A stretch of DNA of 64,000 nucleotides from an uncultured Anaerofilum sp. (GCA_944385935.1 CALWZC010000001.1:150021-214020); one strand, 5' to 3'; positions 9,197-18,547 are shown, counted from the stretch's first letter. Program-made: numbers and translations. The notes: generated from the letters alone by a model not told the origin.

Positions 9197-10570
9197 TTAT
9201 CCTGTAACAAGGGTGAAAATACGGAATACAAACAGGGCAAATACAATCCACATAACAGGGTGAATATCCTTGAATTTGCCACGGATAATTTTTAAAATCA
9301 TCCAAGTGAGAATACCGAACATAATGCCATTTGCAATGGAGTAGGTAAAGGGCATCATGATGATGGCAACAAAGGCCCCCAGTACATCGGCAGTATCTCC
9401 GTCAAATTTTACCTTTAGCACACTGCTCATCATAAACAGACCCACAACAATCAAGGCAGGGGCAGTGGCAAAGCTGGGAATGGCACCAAAAACAGGCCAC
9501 AGGAACATGCTCAGCAAGAAGAGTGCACCAGTAGTGACAGCGGTTAGACCAGTGCGGCCGCCCTCGGCAACTCCGGCGGAGCTTTCCACAAAACTGGTTA
9601 CAGTGGAAGTACCCAAACAGGCACCTGTTACAGTACCAATGGCATCCGCCATCAAAGCTTTACCAACACGGGGGAGCTTGCCATCTTTGTCCAGCAGGTT
9701 TCCTTTGGCTGCAACGCCAATCAAGGTGCCTACAGTGTCGAACAAATCCACAAACAAGAATGCAAACACAATTACGGCAAACTGTGCAAAATGACTTGCT
9801 ACAAAGGCAAAATCAAATTTGAAAGCAGTTTCGCCCAAAGCGGCAAAATTGGGGAGAAAATCTCCAATGCCTGTAGCTACAGGTAGCACAGAGAAGGTGC
9901 CAGCGGCAGGGTCTACCATATACCAGCCGGTAAACTGTGCCACAATGCCCAGTACCCAAGTGGAGAGAATGCCCCAAAGAATGGCACCCTTCACATCAAA
10001 ATACAGCATAACACCAGTGATGATTACACCAATCATTGCCAATGCAACAGGAGCCTGAGCCAAATCCCCCAGAGCAACCTTAGTGGAAGGGTCGGCTGCC
10101 GCAATACCGGCGTTTTGCAAACCAATAAAGGTGATAAACAAACCAATACCAGTGGTAATGCCATATTTGAGATTCTCAGGGATGCAGTTTACCAAAGTTT
10201 CACGGAATTTGAAAATAGAAAGAATAATAAAAATAATGCCTTCTACTAAAATGGCAGTAAGGGCAATTTTCCAAGGGTCGGTTTGGTCGGCAAGTTCTCC
10301 CAAACAAATGGTATAGGCAAAGTAGGCATTTAAACCCATGCCAGAAGCCAGACCAATGGGATAGTTTGCCAAGAATGCCATAACAAAAGTACCCAAAGCC
10401 GCAGCCAAAGCCGTTGCCATAAACACACCTTGGCTGTTCATGCCGGCATCTCCCAACATGGTGGGGTTTACCGCCAAAATATACGCCATTGCCAAAAAGG
10501 TGGTGATTCCCGCCATAATTTCAGTTTTCACCGTTGTTCCGTTCTCTTTTAGGTGGAACAAGTTTTCCAT
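9197..10570 (-). CDS. NCS2-type (AzgA/PbuG-like) purine permease
   Basis: Integral membrane nucleobase:cation symporter of the hypoxanthine/guanine/adenine branch. The 457 residues are dominated by about 12 to 14 hydrophobic segments. Hallmarks are EIMAGITTFLAMAYILAVNP at the N-terminus, GMGLNAYFAYT, FLFVDLFDTVGTLIGVA and TSFVESSAGVAEGGRTGLTA. The frame extends 38 codons upstream, but GGAGG 8 nt before the ATG at 10570 (MENLFHLKENGT) fixes the start. A leader terminator and paired operator-like repeats upstream suggest controlled expression. The exact base transported is not certain. Confidence 0.92.
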   Translation of the reverse strand: MENLFHLKENGTTVKTEIMAGITTFLAMAYILAVNPTMLGDAGMNSQGVFMATALAAALGTFVMAFLANYPIGLASGMGLNAYFAYTICLGELADQTDPWKIALTAILVEGIIFIILSIFKFRETLVNCIPENLKYGITTGIGLFITFIGLQNAGIAAADPSTKVALGDLAQAPVALAMIGVIITGVMLYFDVKGAILWGILSTWVLGIVAQFTGWYMVDPAAGTFSVLPVATGIGDFLPNFAALGETAFKFDFAFVASHFAQFAVIVFAFLFVDLFDTVGTLIGVAAKGNLLDKDGKLPRVGKALMADAIGTVTGACLGTSTVTSFVESSAGVAEGGRTGLTAVTTGALFLLSMFLWPVFGAIPSFATAPALIVVGLFMMSSVLKVKFDGDTADVLGAFVAIIMMPFTYSIANGIMFGILTWMILKIIRGKFKDIHPVMWIVFALFVFRIFTLVTG

Positions 10571-10585
10571 ATAAAAATCCTCCCA

Positions 10586-10623
10586 AAACAAAAAACGAAA
10601 AGGCACAAAGGAACGTGCCTTTT
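10586..10623 (-). terminator. Leader terminator upstream of the purine permease
   Basis: AAAAGGCAC pairs with GTGCCTTTT on the minus strand, followed by CGTTTTTTGTTTTG, and ends only about 15 nt before the ribosome site. It may be the terminator of the upstream gene or an attenuator. The purine-riboswitch core is not visible before it. Confidence 0.6.
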
Positions 10624-10719
10624 CAAAAAAGTACAAACTAATTTTAGCCTGTTTATAGGAAAAGATACAAGAGCAGATATTCACAAAGATTATTTTTGTA
10701 AAGTTTTAAAAATGTTTAA

Positions 10720-10758
10720 TTTTACAATTTGTACACATTTAGTTTTACAAAATGTACA
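10720..10758. promoter_or_regulatory. Two operator-like palindromic repeats upstream of purine permease
   Basis: Two 16-bp sites, TTTTACAATTTGTACA and TTTTACAAAATGTACA, start 23 bp apart. Each has a palindromic core (TACAATTTGTA, TACAAAATGTA). They lie just downstream of the 121-residue gene and upstream of the permease leader. The regulator is unknown. Confidence 0.5.
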
Positions 10759-10763
10759 AAAAA

Positions 10764-11129
10764 TTATTCGTATTTTTTAAACAGGCACAACCGAATGCGA
10801 TGCTCCTCAACAGAAACATCTGCACTGTCCACCATTTGCCCCACAAGCATCAGTTCGCTGTCCTCTCCAGTGCGGTCACAGCCAACCAATGCCCAGTAGG
10901 TTTCCTCAAAGGCGGTGTTACGGACTTCGGGTTTTAAAAAACGGGCTAAATCTTCTACTTTGTTTCGTAAGGCGGGGTCATAATCCGACTCCAAATGGAT
11001 ACTTAATCCATCGTCCCAGCGTTTAATATTCATGGAAATATTTTGGGCACCAGCGGTAAAAAGTGCTGTATAAAGCTCGTCCAAAATACGGCTCATTTTT
11101 TCCCGTGTAATAACACTTGTTTGTTTCAT
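10764..11129 (-). CDS. Uncharacterised 121-residue protein coupled to DUF1576 gene
   Basis: Not recognised. The soluble protein begins MKQTSVITREKMSRILDELY and has no signal peptide or membrane segment. A mixed alpha/beta pattern is likely, with charged stretches such as NIKRWDDGLSIHLESDYD and a C-terminal HRIRLCLFKKYE. Its ATG overlaps the stop of the DUF1576 gene (ATGA), with AAAGGAG inside that gene's last codons, so the two are translationally coupled. A cytosolic partner or regulator of the membrane protein is the simplest inference. Confidence 0.8.
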   Translation of the reverse strand: MKQTSVITREKMSRILDELYTALFTAGAQNISMNIKRWDDGLSIHLESDYDPALRNKVEDLARFLKPEVRNTAFEETYWALVGCDRTGEDSELMLVGQMVDSADVSVEEHRIRLCLFKKYE

Positions 11130-12397
11130 ACTGTTCTCCTTTCGGTGGTGTTGTGATTGCGGATGGCTTCAATAAGAGGAACAAGAACAATGCATACCAA
11201 TCCCGCAGCAAAGCCATTATTATACAAATTCATCCATCCATGCAATCCTCCAACATTCAATACAACACAGGAGTGGATGATTCCAGCCACAATGCCCCAT
11301 TTCCATCCAAACTGTCCAGCAATAGGGGCCAAAGCGGTGCCAAACAAAGCAGCCAAAACCACACTGGGGTCTTGCAAGTTGTGCACCATAATTACAGTAG
11401 AAACGAGCACACCGAACATAACAGGAAGGATGTTTTTGGGATGTTTGCCAAAGGCTGCAAAACCGCACATGGTAAAAATACCGCCCATGGTTGGCCCGTT
11501 GATTTGGTTTCCAGTCAATAGAGTAGTGGCTAGCCCAATACAACCTACAACACCCATATTGATGAGAGAAAAGCCAATGCCATCCAACAGAACAAAATCA
11601 GCAATTAGACGACCGGAATGTCGAAACATACGGGGGTAGTTTTTCCATTTGGGTTCCAACAATAACCCTGCTGCAATGGTGAATAGAAATAAAAAAGCCA
11701 GCCACCCACCTAGCAAAAAGTTGTTGCCACTGCTCCATTTGGATTGTGTCTGGAATTCATACCCGAAACTTTTGCACAAAGAGGCAAAAATCATACCTAA
11801 GAGTCCAGCAGCAAAGCCTACATTATACAGGTTGTAGCCTTGATGGGCACGAACCGAAAACACTGCAATGGGAGGAATTAAAAAACCAATGGCAACCCCC
11901 ACAAGCACCATTGCAATTACAGCAACAAATCCATCTAAAATCATGCCCACTTCGCTGGCAACAGGGCATAGGGTAGTGCCAAATAAAGTGGTGTAAATAT
12001 AGCGGGAAAAGGGTTCCTTTTTATAGCGGGAATAGAGCCATCCACCTAAAATAAAGGGCTGAATATTCCAAATATCTTTTCCAAATAGAGAAAACCCAGC
12101 CATTAAAAATAGGCAAGCAATGGAGATACCAGAAAAGGGAACTTTTGCCCATCGTAAAAGAAAAATGGAATAAAGCAAAACCAATCCTGCGTTAAAAAAG
12201 GCGGCTCCCAATCCGCCAATTAAAATAGAATCTGTAATAAGGCCTGCTGGAGAAGATATAATTATCCAAAATCCTTGCAATACCTGTAAAGGCGTATCTA
12301 CACAGAAGGCGAGTGATAGCATGAAAGCAGACAAACACAACGCATAGTAAAAAGGGATATCCTTCTTGTTGGAAGAAAGGGTATCAAAAAATTTCAT
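11126..12397 (-). CDS. DUF1576 multi-pass membrane protein
   Basis: Polytopic inner-membrane protein of about 423 residues, matching the DUF1576 family by its repeated motif; function unknown. Two halves resemble each other: TTLFGTTLCPVASEVG...YNLYNVGFAAGLLGM in the first and AALFGTALAPIAGQFG...MNLYNNGFAAGLVCI in the second, as in transporters built from repeats. The frame reaches 12439, but AAGGAGG precedes the ATG at 12397 (MKFFDTLSSN). It overlaps the following small gene by four bases. Confidence 0.85.
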   Translation of the reverse strand: MKFFDTLSSNKKDIPFYYALCLSAFMLSLAFCVDTPLQVLQGFWIIISSPAGLITDSILIGGLGAAFFNAGLVLLYSIFLLRWAKVPFSGISIACLFLMAGFSLFGKDIWNIQPFILGGWLYSRYKKEPFSRYIYTTLFGTTLCPVASEVGMILDGFVAVIAMVLVGVAIGFLIPPIAVFSVRAHQGYNLYNVGFAAGLLGMIFASLCKSFGYEFQTQSKWSSGNNFLLGGWLAFLFLFTIAAGLLLEPKWKNYPRMFRHSGRLIADFVLLDGIGFSLINMGVVGCIGLATTLLTGNQINGPTMGGIFTMCGFAAFGKHPKNILPVMFGVLVSTVIMVHNLQDPSVVLAALFGTALAPIAGQFGWKWGIVAGIIHSCVVLNVGGLHGWMNLYNNGFAAGLVCIVLVPLIEAIRNHNTTERRTV

Positions 12398-12460
12398 ATA
12401 AGCCTCCTTGTTATGGAATATACTTGTATTATATACCACATGTTATAGGAGAGGCAAGGC

Positions 12461-12490
12461 AAAAAAATCCCCCCAATAGGATTGGAGGGA
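12461..12490 (-). terminator. Terminator of the SPFH gene
   Basis: Minus strand TCCCTCCAAT pairs with ATTGGGGGGA, followed by seven T. Confidence 0.9.
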
Positions 12491-12495
12491 AGAAT

Positions 12496-13383
12496 TTATT
12501 TGTCACTGATAAGCTCCTTGATAGAGGTAACAGTACCAGCAAGATTTTGAATGTCGCTGGGAATAATCAACTTGGTTGCACGACCATCGGCAACCTTTGC
12601 CAGTGCTTCCAAACTTTTCAGTGCCAGTACCTTGTCATTGGGGCAGGCCTCATTCAGCACTTTGATGGAGTCTGCCATAGCCTTTTGCACTTCCATAATA
12701 GCCTGTGCTTCACCTTGTGCCTCACGAATACGCTGCTCACGAACAGCATCCGCACGCAAAATAGCACTTTCTTTTTCACCTTCAGCAACCAAAATGGCAC
12801 TTTCTTTTTTACCCTCGGCAACCAAAATAGCTTCACGCTTTTGCCGCTCTGCCTTCATCTGCTTTTCCATAGCGTCTTGAATTTCAGCAGGAGGAATGAT
12901 GTTCTTTACTTCTACACGGTTCACCTTAATGCCCCACTTGTCGGTGGCTTGGTCTAAGATAGAAGTAATTTTTGTGTTGATAATATCACGGCTGGTAAGG
13001 GTGTGGTCTAGTTCCATTTCACCAATGATATTACGCAGAGTAGTGGCAGTAAGGTTCTCAATGGCAGACATGGGACGCTCTACACCATAAGTATACAGCT
13101 TGGAGTCAGTAATTTGGAAAAATACTACCGTGTCAATCTGCATAGTAACATTATCCTTGGTAATTACTGGCTGGGGTTTAAAGTCTACAACCTGCTCCTT
13201 TAAGCTCACCTTTTTCGCAATGCGGTCTACAAAGGGAATTTTCCAGCGGAAACCGGCTTCCCATGTGGTGTGATAAATACCCATACGCTCTACAACGTAT
13301 GCAGTAGCTTGGGGAACGATAGCGATGTTCCGTACTACCAGCACCAACAGGAAAATAAAAATGCCCAGAAGAATATAGCCCAT
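12496..13383 (-). CDS. SPFH/Band 7 (stomatin-like) membrane protein
   Basis: Prohibitin/stomatin-type scaffold protein that organises membrane microdomains, 295 residues. One N-terminal membrane segment (residues about 2-20) is followed by the SPFH domain (VERMGIYHTTWEAGFRWKIPF, TKDNVTMQIDTVVFFQITD) and a long Glu/Lys/Ala-rich coiled coil with repeated ILVAEGKKESAILVAEGEKE units. An AAAGGAGG site precedes the ATG. It lies directly downstream of an NfeD gene, the classic partner of this family; together they are likely a membrane quality-control pair. Confidence 0.93.
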   Translation of the reverse strand: MGYILLGIFIFLLVLVVRNIAIVPQATAYVVERMGIYHTTWEAGFRWKIPFVDRIAKKVSLKEQVVDFKPQPVITKDNVTMQIDTVVFFQITDSKLYTYGVERPMSAIENLTATTLRNIIGEMELDHTLTSRDIINTKITSILDQATDKWGIKVNRVEVKNIIPPAEIQDAMEKQMKAERQKREAILVAEGKKESAILVAEGEKESAILRADAVREQRIREAQGEAQAIMEVQKAMADSIKVLNEACPNDKVLALKSLEALAKVADGRATKLIIPSDIQNLAGTVTSIKELISDK

Positions 13384-13406
13384 AAATGATACCTCCTTTT
13401 AAATAC

Positions 13407-13448
13407 ACATCTGCATTGTAAAAAACTTTTTGCTTACAATGCAGATGT
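13407..13448 (-). other. Intercistronic hairpin between nfeD-like and SPFH genes
   Basis: ACATCTGCATTGTA pairs perfectly with TACAATGCAGATGT around a 14-base loop. It has no T-run, so it is more likely an mRNA processing or stability element than a terminator. Confidence 0.55.
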
Positions 13449-13466
13449 TGCTACAAAGTAAATCCC

Positions 13467-13916
13467 TTATCCCTTTACTGGAACAACTTGAGGTTGCACC
13501 ACCAAAGTAGCACTTTCCACAGCACAAACTGTGCACAACTCACCCTCTGGAATAGGCTCCACGGCACGGGCTGCCCAGTCTACACCTTCCAAACGCACTC
13601 TACCAGGTTGGTCGGGGGAGATAGCAACAATAACTTTTGCAGTTTTTCCAATGTTTAAGTCACTGTTGGTGGCTACCTTTGGTTTTTTTATCAGGTGTTT
13701 TAGCAATGGACGTGTGAAAATCAATGTGAGGAAAGAAACAGCCGCAAATACAAACAGTTGAATAAGTGCTGAATCTGTGAGGGAGGAAGTTACCAGAGCA
13801 GCCAAAGCACCAATAGCAAACCAAACGCTTACCAAATTTACTGTGGCAGCCTCCAAAATCACAAACAAGGCGCATAGGGCCAACCATATCATGGTACTAA
13901 ATGTGAAATCAAACAT
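13467..13916 (-). CDS. NfeD-like membrane protein with OB-fold
   Basis: Short NfeD family protein (149 residues) that partners SPFH proteins. There are three hydrophobic segments in the first 75 residues (MIWLALCALFVILEAATVN, ALAALVTSSL, LFVFAAVSFLTLIFT). A C-terminal soluble OB-fold follows, with GKTAKVIVAISPDQPGRVRLEGVDWAARA, the conserved GxVRLxGxxW pattern. It lacks the N-terminal ClpP-like protease domain of long NfeD proteins. It is transcribed ahead of the SPFH gene. Confidence 0.88.
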   Translation of the reverse strand: MFDFTFSTMIWLALCALFVILEAATVNLVSVWFAIGALAALVTSSLTDSALIQLFVFAAVSFLTLIFTRPLLKHLIKKPKVATNSDLNIGKTAKVIVAISPDQPGRVRLEGVDWAARAVEPIPEGELCTVCAVESATLVVQPQVVPVKG

Positions 13917-14136
13917 AAAAACACCTCGCTTTTAAATCGAAAACAAAGAAGGGACTAAAGTTTATTTTGCACATGGAAACAGGCGTGTATCCTTGCCTTT
14001 ATTTAAGCATAAAACAGAACAATGGTCAATAGTTTTCATGAAATATAAAAGACTTTTTGTAAAAAAGTGGGGAATATGCAAAAATAAAGGCGTTCATGGT
14101 AATAAAAAACATGGTGGATTTTTAGAAAAGAAAAAA

Positions 14137-15984
14137 TTATGACCTCTCTTTTACTGCTGGTTTCCACACATGAACCTTGAAATTCAACGGTTCCACTGAA
14201 ATTTGCTGCCCATTCACCGAAAAGGAACGCATGGTACAAGAACGGTTGAACATCAAATCCACAGATGTTTTTTTGCCAATGCGGCGGTAGTGCAAAATTT
14301 CTGATTCTGCATGAATTATCTCCAGCTTTCCCTGTGCAAAGGCATCGTTTTCTCTGCGCAATTTAGAAAGGTAGGAGATTAACGTTTTCAACCGATTTTC
14401 GGTGAAATCCCAACGGAAATAGCCACGGTTGAAAGGGTCTCGATAGCCCTGCATAGCAATTTCATCCCCATAATAAATACTGGGCACTCCGGGCAAAGTG
14501 AAAATCATGGCAAATGCCATCCGCATCAAGGTAATACCATGTTGATATTGGTGGGGATTTAATAGTCTGTTGCTCTGCCAGAAACGGTCTCTGCCATTGG
14601 CTGGTTCTCCCACAAGATAGGTGATGGCACGCTCGGTGTCATGGGTAGAGATAAAATTCATCAGGGTATGCAAAGCGGGGGCGGGGTAATTTTCACAGAT
14701 GGACATAATTTGATTAGCAATAGAAATACCATCTTCTCCCTTTAAAAAGTTCAATACTGCATTACGGAAGGGATAGTTCATTACTGCATCTAAGCCTTTT
14801 CCTAACAGATATCGCCGCCTTGTGCCATAGCTCCATTTGGTGGTAGCGTCCTCCCATACTTCACCCAACAGGTATTTGTCATCTCCATGGCGTTTCACCG
14901 CCTGACGGATTGCCTCAATAAAATCATCTGGCAGTTCATCTGCCACATCCAGTCGGAACCCAGAGGCTCCACGCTGCAACCAGTAGTCAATGACACCATT
15001 TTCACCACAAATAAAATCACGATAATTTACATCGTTTTCATTTACTTCTGGCAAGGTTTCAAAGCCCCACCAACTGCGATACCCACAACGATAATTGGGA
15101 GAAAAGTCGTACCATGTGCGATAGGGACTGTACGGGTCATGATAGGCACCACCTACCCCGTAACGACCTTCACGGTTGAAGTACAAACTATCTGAACCAG
15201 TATGGCTAAATACACCATCTAAAATAATAGAAATACCCATACTTTTGGCTTGAGAGCAGAGCCGGACAAAATCTTCCTCATCTCCCAAAACAGGGTCAAT
15301 TTTCATATAGTTGGCAGTGTTATAGCGATGGTTGGAATGTGCTTCAAAAATGGGGTTAAAATAAATACAAGTAACTCCCAAATGCCTTAGGTAGGGAAGT
15401 TTTTGGCGCACTCCCTCTAAATCGCCGCCAAAATAATCCATGTTCAGGTAGCCTTCAGGGTTTTCATTGGGCCAGAAATAGGGTTCGCCGTCCTTGTCCT
15501 CTCTGTACAAACGGTCAGCAAAGGGCATACCTTGCTTTTTGACTCCTTCAAAAAAACGGTCTGGGAAAATTTGATAGATGACACCGCCCTTTAGAAAGTC
15601 GGGAGTAGAAAAGTCTTTTTCGTATACTGTAATTTGCCAAGAATCCTCCTCTTCCCAAGAAAGATACCCGTTTCCGCAAGAATCCCGAAAAACCTTTGTA
15701 TAGTCTTTCCAAAGGTCAAAATAGTAGAAGTATAGCCCCGGTTCTCCTGCCTGCAAAGACACCGAAAAACACCGGTAGTCTTCTTGTTGAGCAGTTTGCT
15801 TCATAATATGGTATTCAATGGGGCAGCCATCTTGAAAAAATACCAAGCGTGGTTGTTGGATGTCCATTTCCAAAGGGGTAAACAGGGTGAGGGTAACGGT
15901 TTCTCCTTGGCGCACTGCACCAGAAGGGGATTTGCAGCCGTCGAAAAGGCTGTTGAAAAATTGTGGTCGCTCCAGAAAACTCAC
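14137..15984 (-). CDS. Glycoside hydrolase family 13 alpha-amylase/neopullulanase-like enzyme
   Basis: Cleaves alpha-glucans; with no signal peptide it should act on intracellular glycogen or maltodextrin. The 615 residues comprise an N-terminal beta domain (about 1-115) and a catalytic TIM barrel with DGVFSHTGSD, GFRLDVADELP (nucleophile Asp), LLGEVWED (acid Glu) and FISTHDTERA, then a beta C-domain. It lies downstream of the phosphorylase gene, fitting a glycogen-breakdown operon. The GTG used here abuts the GAGGA site; a CTG three codons later has better spacing, so the exact start is uncertain. Confidence 0.92.
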   Translation of the reverse strand: MSFLERPQFFNSLFDGCKSPSGAVRQGETVTLTLFTPLEMDIQQPRLVFFQDGCPIEYHIMKQTAQQEDYRCFSVSLQAGEPGLYFYYFDLWKDYTKVFRDSCGNGYLSWEEEDSWQITVYEKDFSTPDFLKGGVIYQIFPDRFFEGVKKQGMPFADRLYREDKDGEPYFWPNENPEGYLNMDYFGGDLEGVRQKLPYLRHLGVTCIYFNPIFEAHSNHRYNTANYMKIDPVLGDEEDFVRLCSQAKSMGISIILDGVFSHTGSDSLYFNREGRYGVGGAYHDPYSPYRTWYDFSPNYRCGYRSWWGFETLPEVNENDVNYRDFICGENGVIDYWLQRGASGFRLDVADELPDDFIEAIRQAVKRHGDDKYLLGEVWEDATTKWSYGTRRRYLLGKGLDAVMNYPFRNAVLNFLKGEDGISIANQIMSICENYPAPALHTLMNFISTHDTERAITYLVGEPANGRDRFWQSNRLLNPHQYQHGITLMRMAFAMIFTLPGVPSIYYGDEIAMQGYRDPFNRGYFRWDFTENRLKTLISYLSKLRRENDAFAQGKLEIIHAESEILHYRRIGKKTSVDLMFNRSCTMRSFSVNGQQISVEPLNFKVHVWKPAVKERS

Positions 15985-16026
15985 TCCTCTTTTTTACAGT
16001 AGCCCAGCAAACATAGGGCTGCTTTT

Positions 16027-16066
16027 ACAAAAATATGCACAGGGAACCAGATTGTTTCCCTGTGCA
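16027..16066 (-). terminator. Hairpin terminator after glgP
   Basis: TGCACAGGGAA pairs with TTCCCTGTGCA, followed on the minus strand by TATTTTTGT. It lies between glgP and the GH13 gene, so it may act as a partial terminator. Confidence 0.75.
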
Positions 16067-16129
16067 TGACAAAATATTTTGGGAAGGGCAGTGCTGCTTA
16101 TGCAGGAGCCAACACTGCAAAATGGCTTA

Positions 16130-18538
16130 TTAGAGCACAGGTTTTGTATGCCAGATATCTCGTGCATAGTCCTGTACAGCACGGTCAGCAGAGAATACAC
16201 CACTGTTGGCAATATTCATCAAGCTCATGCGATTCCATACCTCCGGCTTGAGGTATAGCTCGCTAATTTTTGCCTGTGCTTCTCGGTAAGCGCGGAAATC
16301 GGCAAGAACCATATAGGGGTCACTGGAACGTAGGTTGTTAACAATTTCATGGAAACTATCGCCATTAAAGCCCTTTTCCAAGAAGTCCAAAACCTCTTGT
16401 GCAATATCATCGGTATGCAAGAAGCTGTTAGGATGGTAGCCCAGCTCTTTGAGATGCTCTACTTCTTCAGTGCGCATACCAAAGATAATTTCATTTTCCA
16501 TGCCGGCAGCCTGTGCAATTTCCACGTTGGCACCATCCAATGTGCCCAAAGTAATAGCACCGTTTAACATAAACTTCATGTTTCCTGTACCAGAAGCCTC
16601 GGTTCCTGCCAAGCTGATTTGTTCGCTAATCTCGCTGGCGGGCATTAGGCGTTCACTGGTGGTTACACAGTAATCTTCCAAGTATACCACACGCAGTTTT
16701 TCACGGATAATGGGGTCGGAATCAATCAATGCACCCAATTTGCAGATAAGGCGAATCATCTGTTTAGCCATATAATAGCCGGGGGCAGCCTTTGCACCAA
16801 AGATATAGGTCTTGGGCAAGAAGTCAGCATTGGGGTTTTCTTTCAAGTACAGATATTGTGCAGCAATGTTCAGTGCATTGAGGTGCTGACGTTTATACTC
16901 GTGCATGCGCTTTACTTGCACATCGAATATCGAGTTGGGGTCGATAATTTGACCGGTGGTTTTTTCCAAATGGGCAGCAAAACGCTGCTTGTTTTCCAAT
17001 TTGGATTTTGCCAAGGCTTCCAAAACGGTGGAATCATTCTTGTACTTTTCAAACTCTTTCAGCTTGCAAGCATCCTGCTTGAAACCATCTCCAATGGTGC
17101 TGCTCAACAACTTTGTCAAAGAGGGGTTGGAAGCCAGCAACCAGCGGCGGTAAGCAATGCCGTTGGTAACATTGGTGAACTTTTTGGGCTCATACAGGTA
17201 GTAATCGTGGAATACACTGTCCTTAATGATTTCGCTGTGCAGCTTTGATACACCATTGATGGTGTGGCATACATAACAGCAGATGTTGGCCATGCGTACC
17301 TGACCATCACCCAAAATTGCCATATAGTTGATTTTTCCTTCGTCGCCGGGGAACTTCTTTTCAAAGTCCTCTCGACAACGGCGGTTCATCTCGCAAACGA
17401 TGGAGTAGATGCGGGGCAGAGTGCGACGGAAAATATCTTCATTCCATTTTTCCAGTGCCTCGCTCATAACAGTGTGGTTGGTATAGGCAAAGGTGCGGCA
17501 AGTGATGTCAAAGGCCTTGTCCCAGCTATAACCACACTCATCCAACAAAATGCGCATCAGTTCGGGAATTGCCAAGGTTGGATGGGTATCGTTGATGTGG
17601 ATAGCGATTTTATCAGGTAGGCTGTCCATAGTGCCATACTGAGCCAAATGGTTGTGTACAATATCACCAACAGAAGCAGCAGAGAGGAAGTATTGCTGAC
17701 GCAAACGCAGAATTTTTCCCTCGGTGTGGTTATCGTTGGGATAGAGGATTTTACTGATTAGCTCGGCGGAAGCATTTTTGTGCAAAGCAGAACCGTAGTC
17801 GCCTCCGTTGAAGCTGTCCATGTCAAATCCGGGAGCCTTTGCCTGCCACAAACGCAGCTTGGAAACGCCCTTAGAATTGTAGCCAGAAACATACATATCA
17901 CTGGGCACGGCGATAACACTGTTGTAGTTGTGATGGCTTACATGGTGGAATCCATCTTCCCAGCTTTCAGAAATTTCTCCATCAAATTTTACTTCAATGG
18001 ACTGGTCGGGATGGCTTTTCAGCCATACGCCACCACCGGGAAGCCAGTTGTCGGCGCGCTCTTGCTGCCAACCATCCACAATTTTCTGACGGAAAATACC
18101 ATACTCGTACAAAATGGAATAGCCAGTCATGGGCAGGCATTCGGTAGCTGCACCGTCCAAATAGCAAGCGGCCAAACGGCCAAGGCCGCCATTGCCCAGT
18201 CCAGCATCTGGCTCTAAATCGTACAGATTCTCTAGTTTAAACTCATATTCTGCAAGTACCTGTTCAGCAACCTCATTCAATCCCAAGTTGAACAAGTTTG
18301 TTTTCAGGCTGCGTCCCATCAAGAACTCCATGCACAGGTAATACACCTGCTTGGAATTGGAACCATAGGTACGGCTGAGGAATTTTTTGTGGCGACTGCT
18401 GAGAATGCGTCGGCATACCAATGCTAAAGCACGGTAAATCTGGTCGGCTGTGGCGGTGAGAAAATCTACCGCAAATTCCTTGTACAGGGTATCCGCCAGA
18501 AGTTTTTCAAATTCTTTTTTGCTGTATGCTGTGTTCAA
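16130..18538 (-). CDS. glgP: Glycogen/maltodextrin phosphorylase
   Basis: Releases glucose 1-phosphate from alpha-1,4-glucans; PLP enzyme, about 802 residues. Seen are the N-terminal glycogen-binding region (LEPDAGLGNGGLGRLAACYLDG) and the PLP-lysine motif EASGTGNMKFMLNGA. A TTG at 18547 directly abuts AGGAG, so the TTG three codons later (18538, MNTAYSKKEFEKLL), 9 nt after AGGAG, is preferred. Neither candidate is ATG. A near-consensus promoter lies about 140 bp upstream. It is followed by a GH13 enzyme. Confidence 0.95.
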   Translation of the reverse strand: MNTAYSKKEFEKLLADTLYKEFAVDFLTATADQIYRALALVCRRILSSRHKKFLSRTYGSNSKQVYYLCMEFLMGRSLKTNLFNLGLNEVAEQVLAEYEFKLENLYDLEPDAGLGNGGLGRLAACYLDGAATECLPMTGYSILYEYGIFRQKIVDGWQQERADNWLPGGGVWLKSHPDQSIEVKFDGEISESWEDGFHHVSHHNYNSVIAVPSDMYVSGYNSKGVSKLRLWQAKAPGFDMDSFNGGDYGSALHKNASAELISKILYPNDNHTEGKILRLRQQYFLSAASVGDIVHNHLAQYGTMDSLPDKIAIHINDTHPTLAIPELMRILLDECGYSWDKAFDITCRTFAYTNHTVMSEALEKWNEDIFRRTLPRIYSIVCEMNRRCREDFEKKFPGDEGKINYMAILGDGQVRMANICCYVCHTINGVSKLHSEIIKDSVFHDYYLYEPKKFTNVTNGIAYRRWLLASNPSLTKLLSSTIGDGFKQDACKLKEFEKYKNDSTVLEALAKSKLENKQRFAAHLEKTTGQIIDPNSIFDVQVKRMHEYKRQHLNALNIAAQYLYLKENPNADFLPKTYIFGAKAAPGYYMAKQMIRLICKLGALIDSDPIIREKLRVVYLEDYCVTTSERLMPASEISEQISLAGTEASGTGNMKFMLNGAITLGTLDGANVEIAQAAGMENEIIFGMRTEEVEHLKELGYHPNSFLHTDDIAQEVLDFLEKGFNGDSFHEIVNNLRSSDPYMVLADFRAYREAQAKISELYLKPEVWNRMSLMNIANSGVFSADRAVQDYARDIWHTKPVL

Positions 18539-18547
18539 GAAACTCAA

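Noticed and set aside
10571..10763. Purine or guanine riboswitch before the permease
   Set aside because: A terminator is present, but the conserved three-way-junction core of purine riboswitches is not recognisable.
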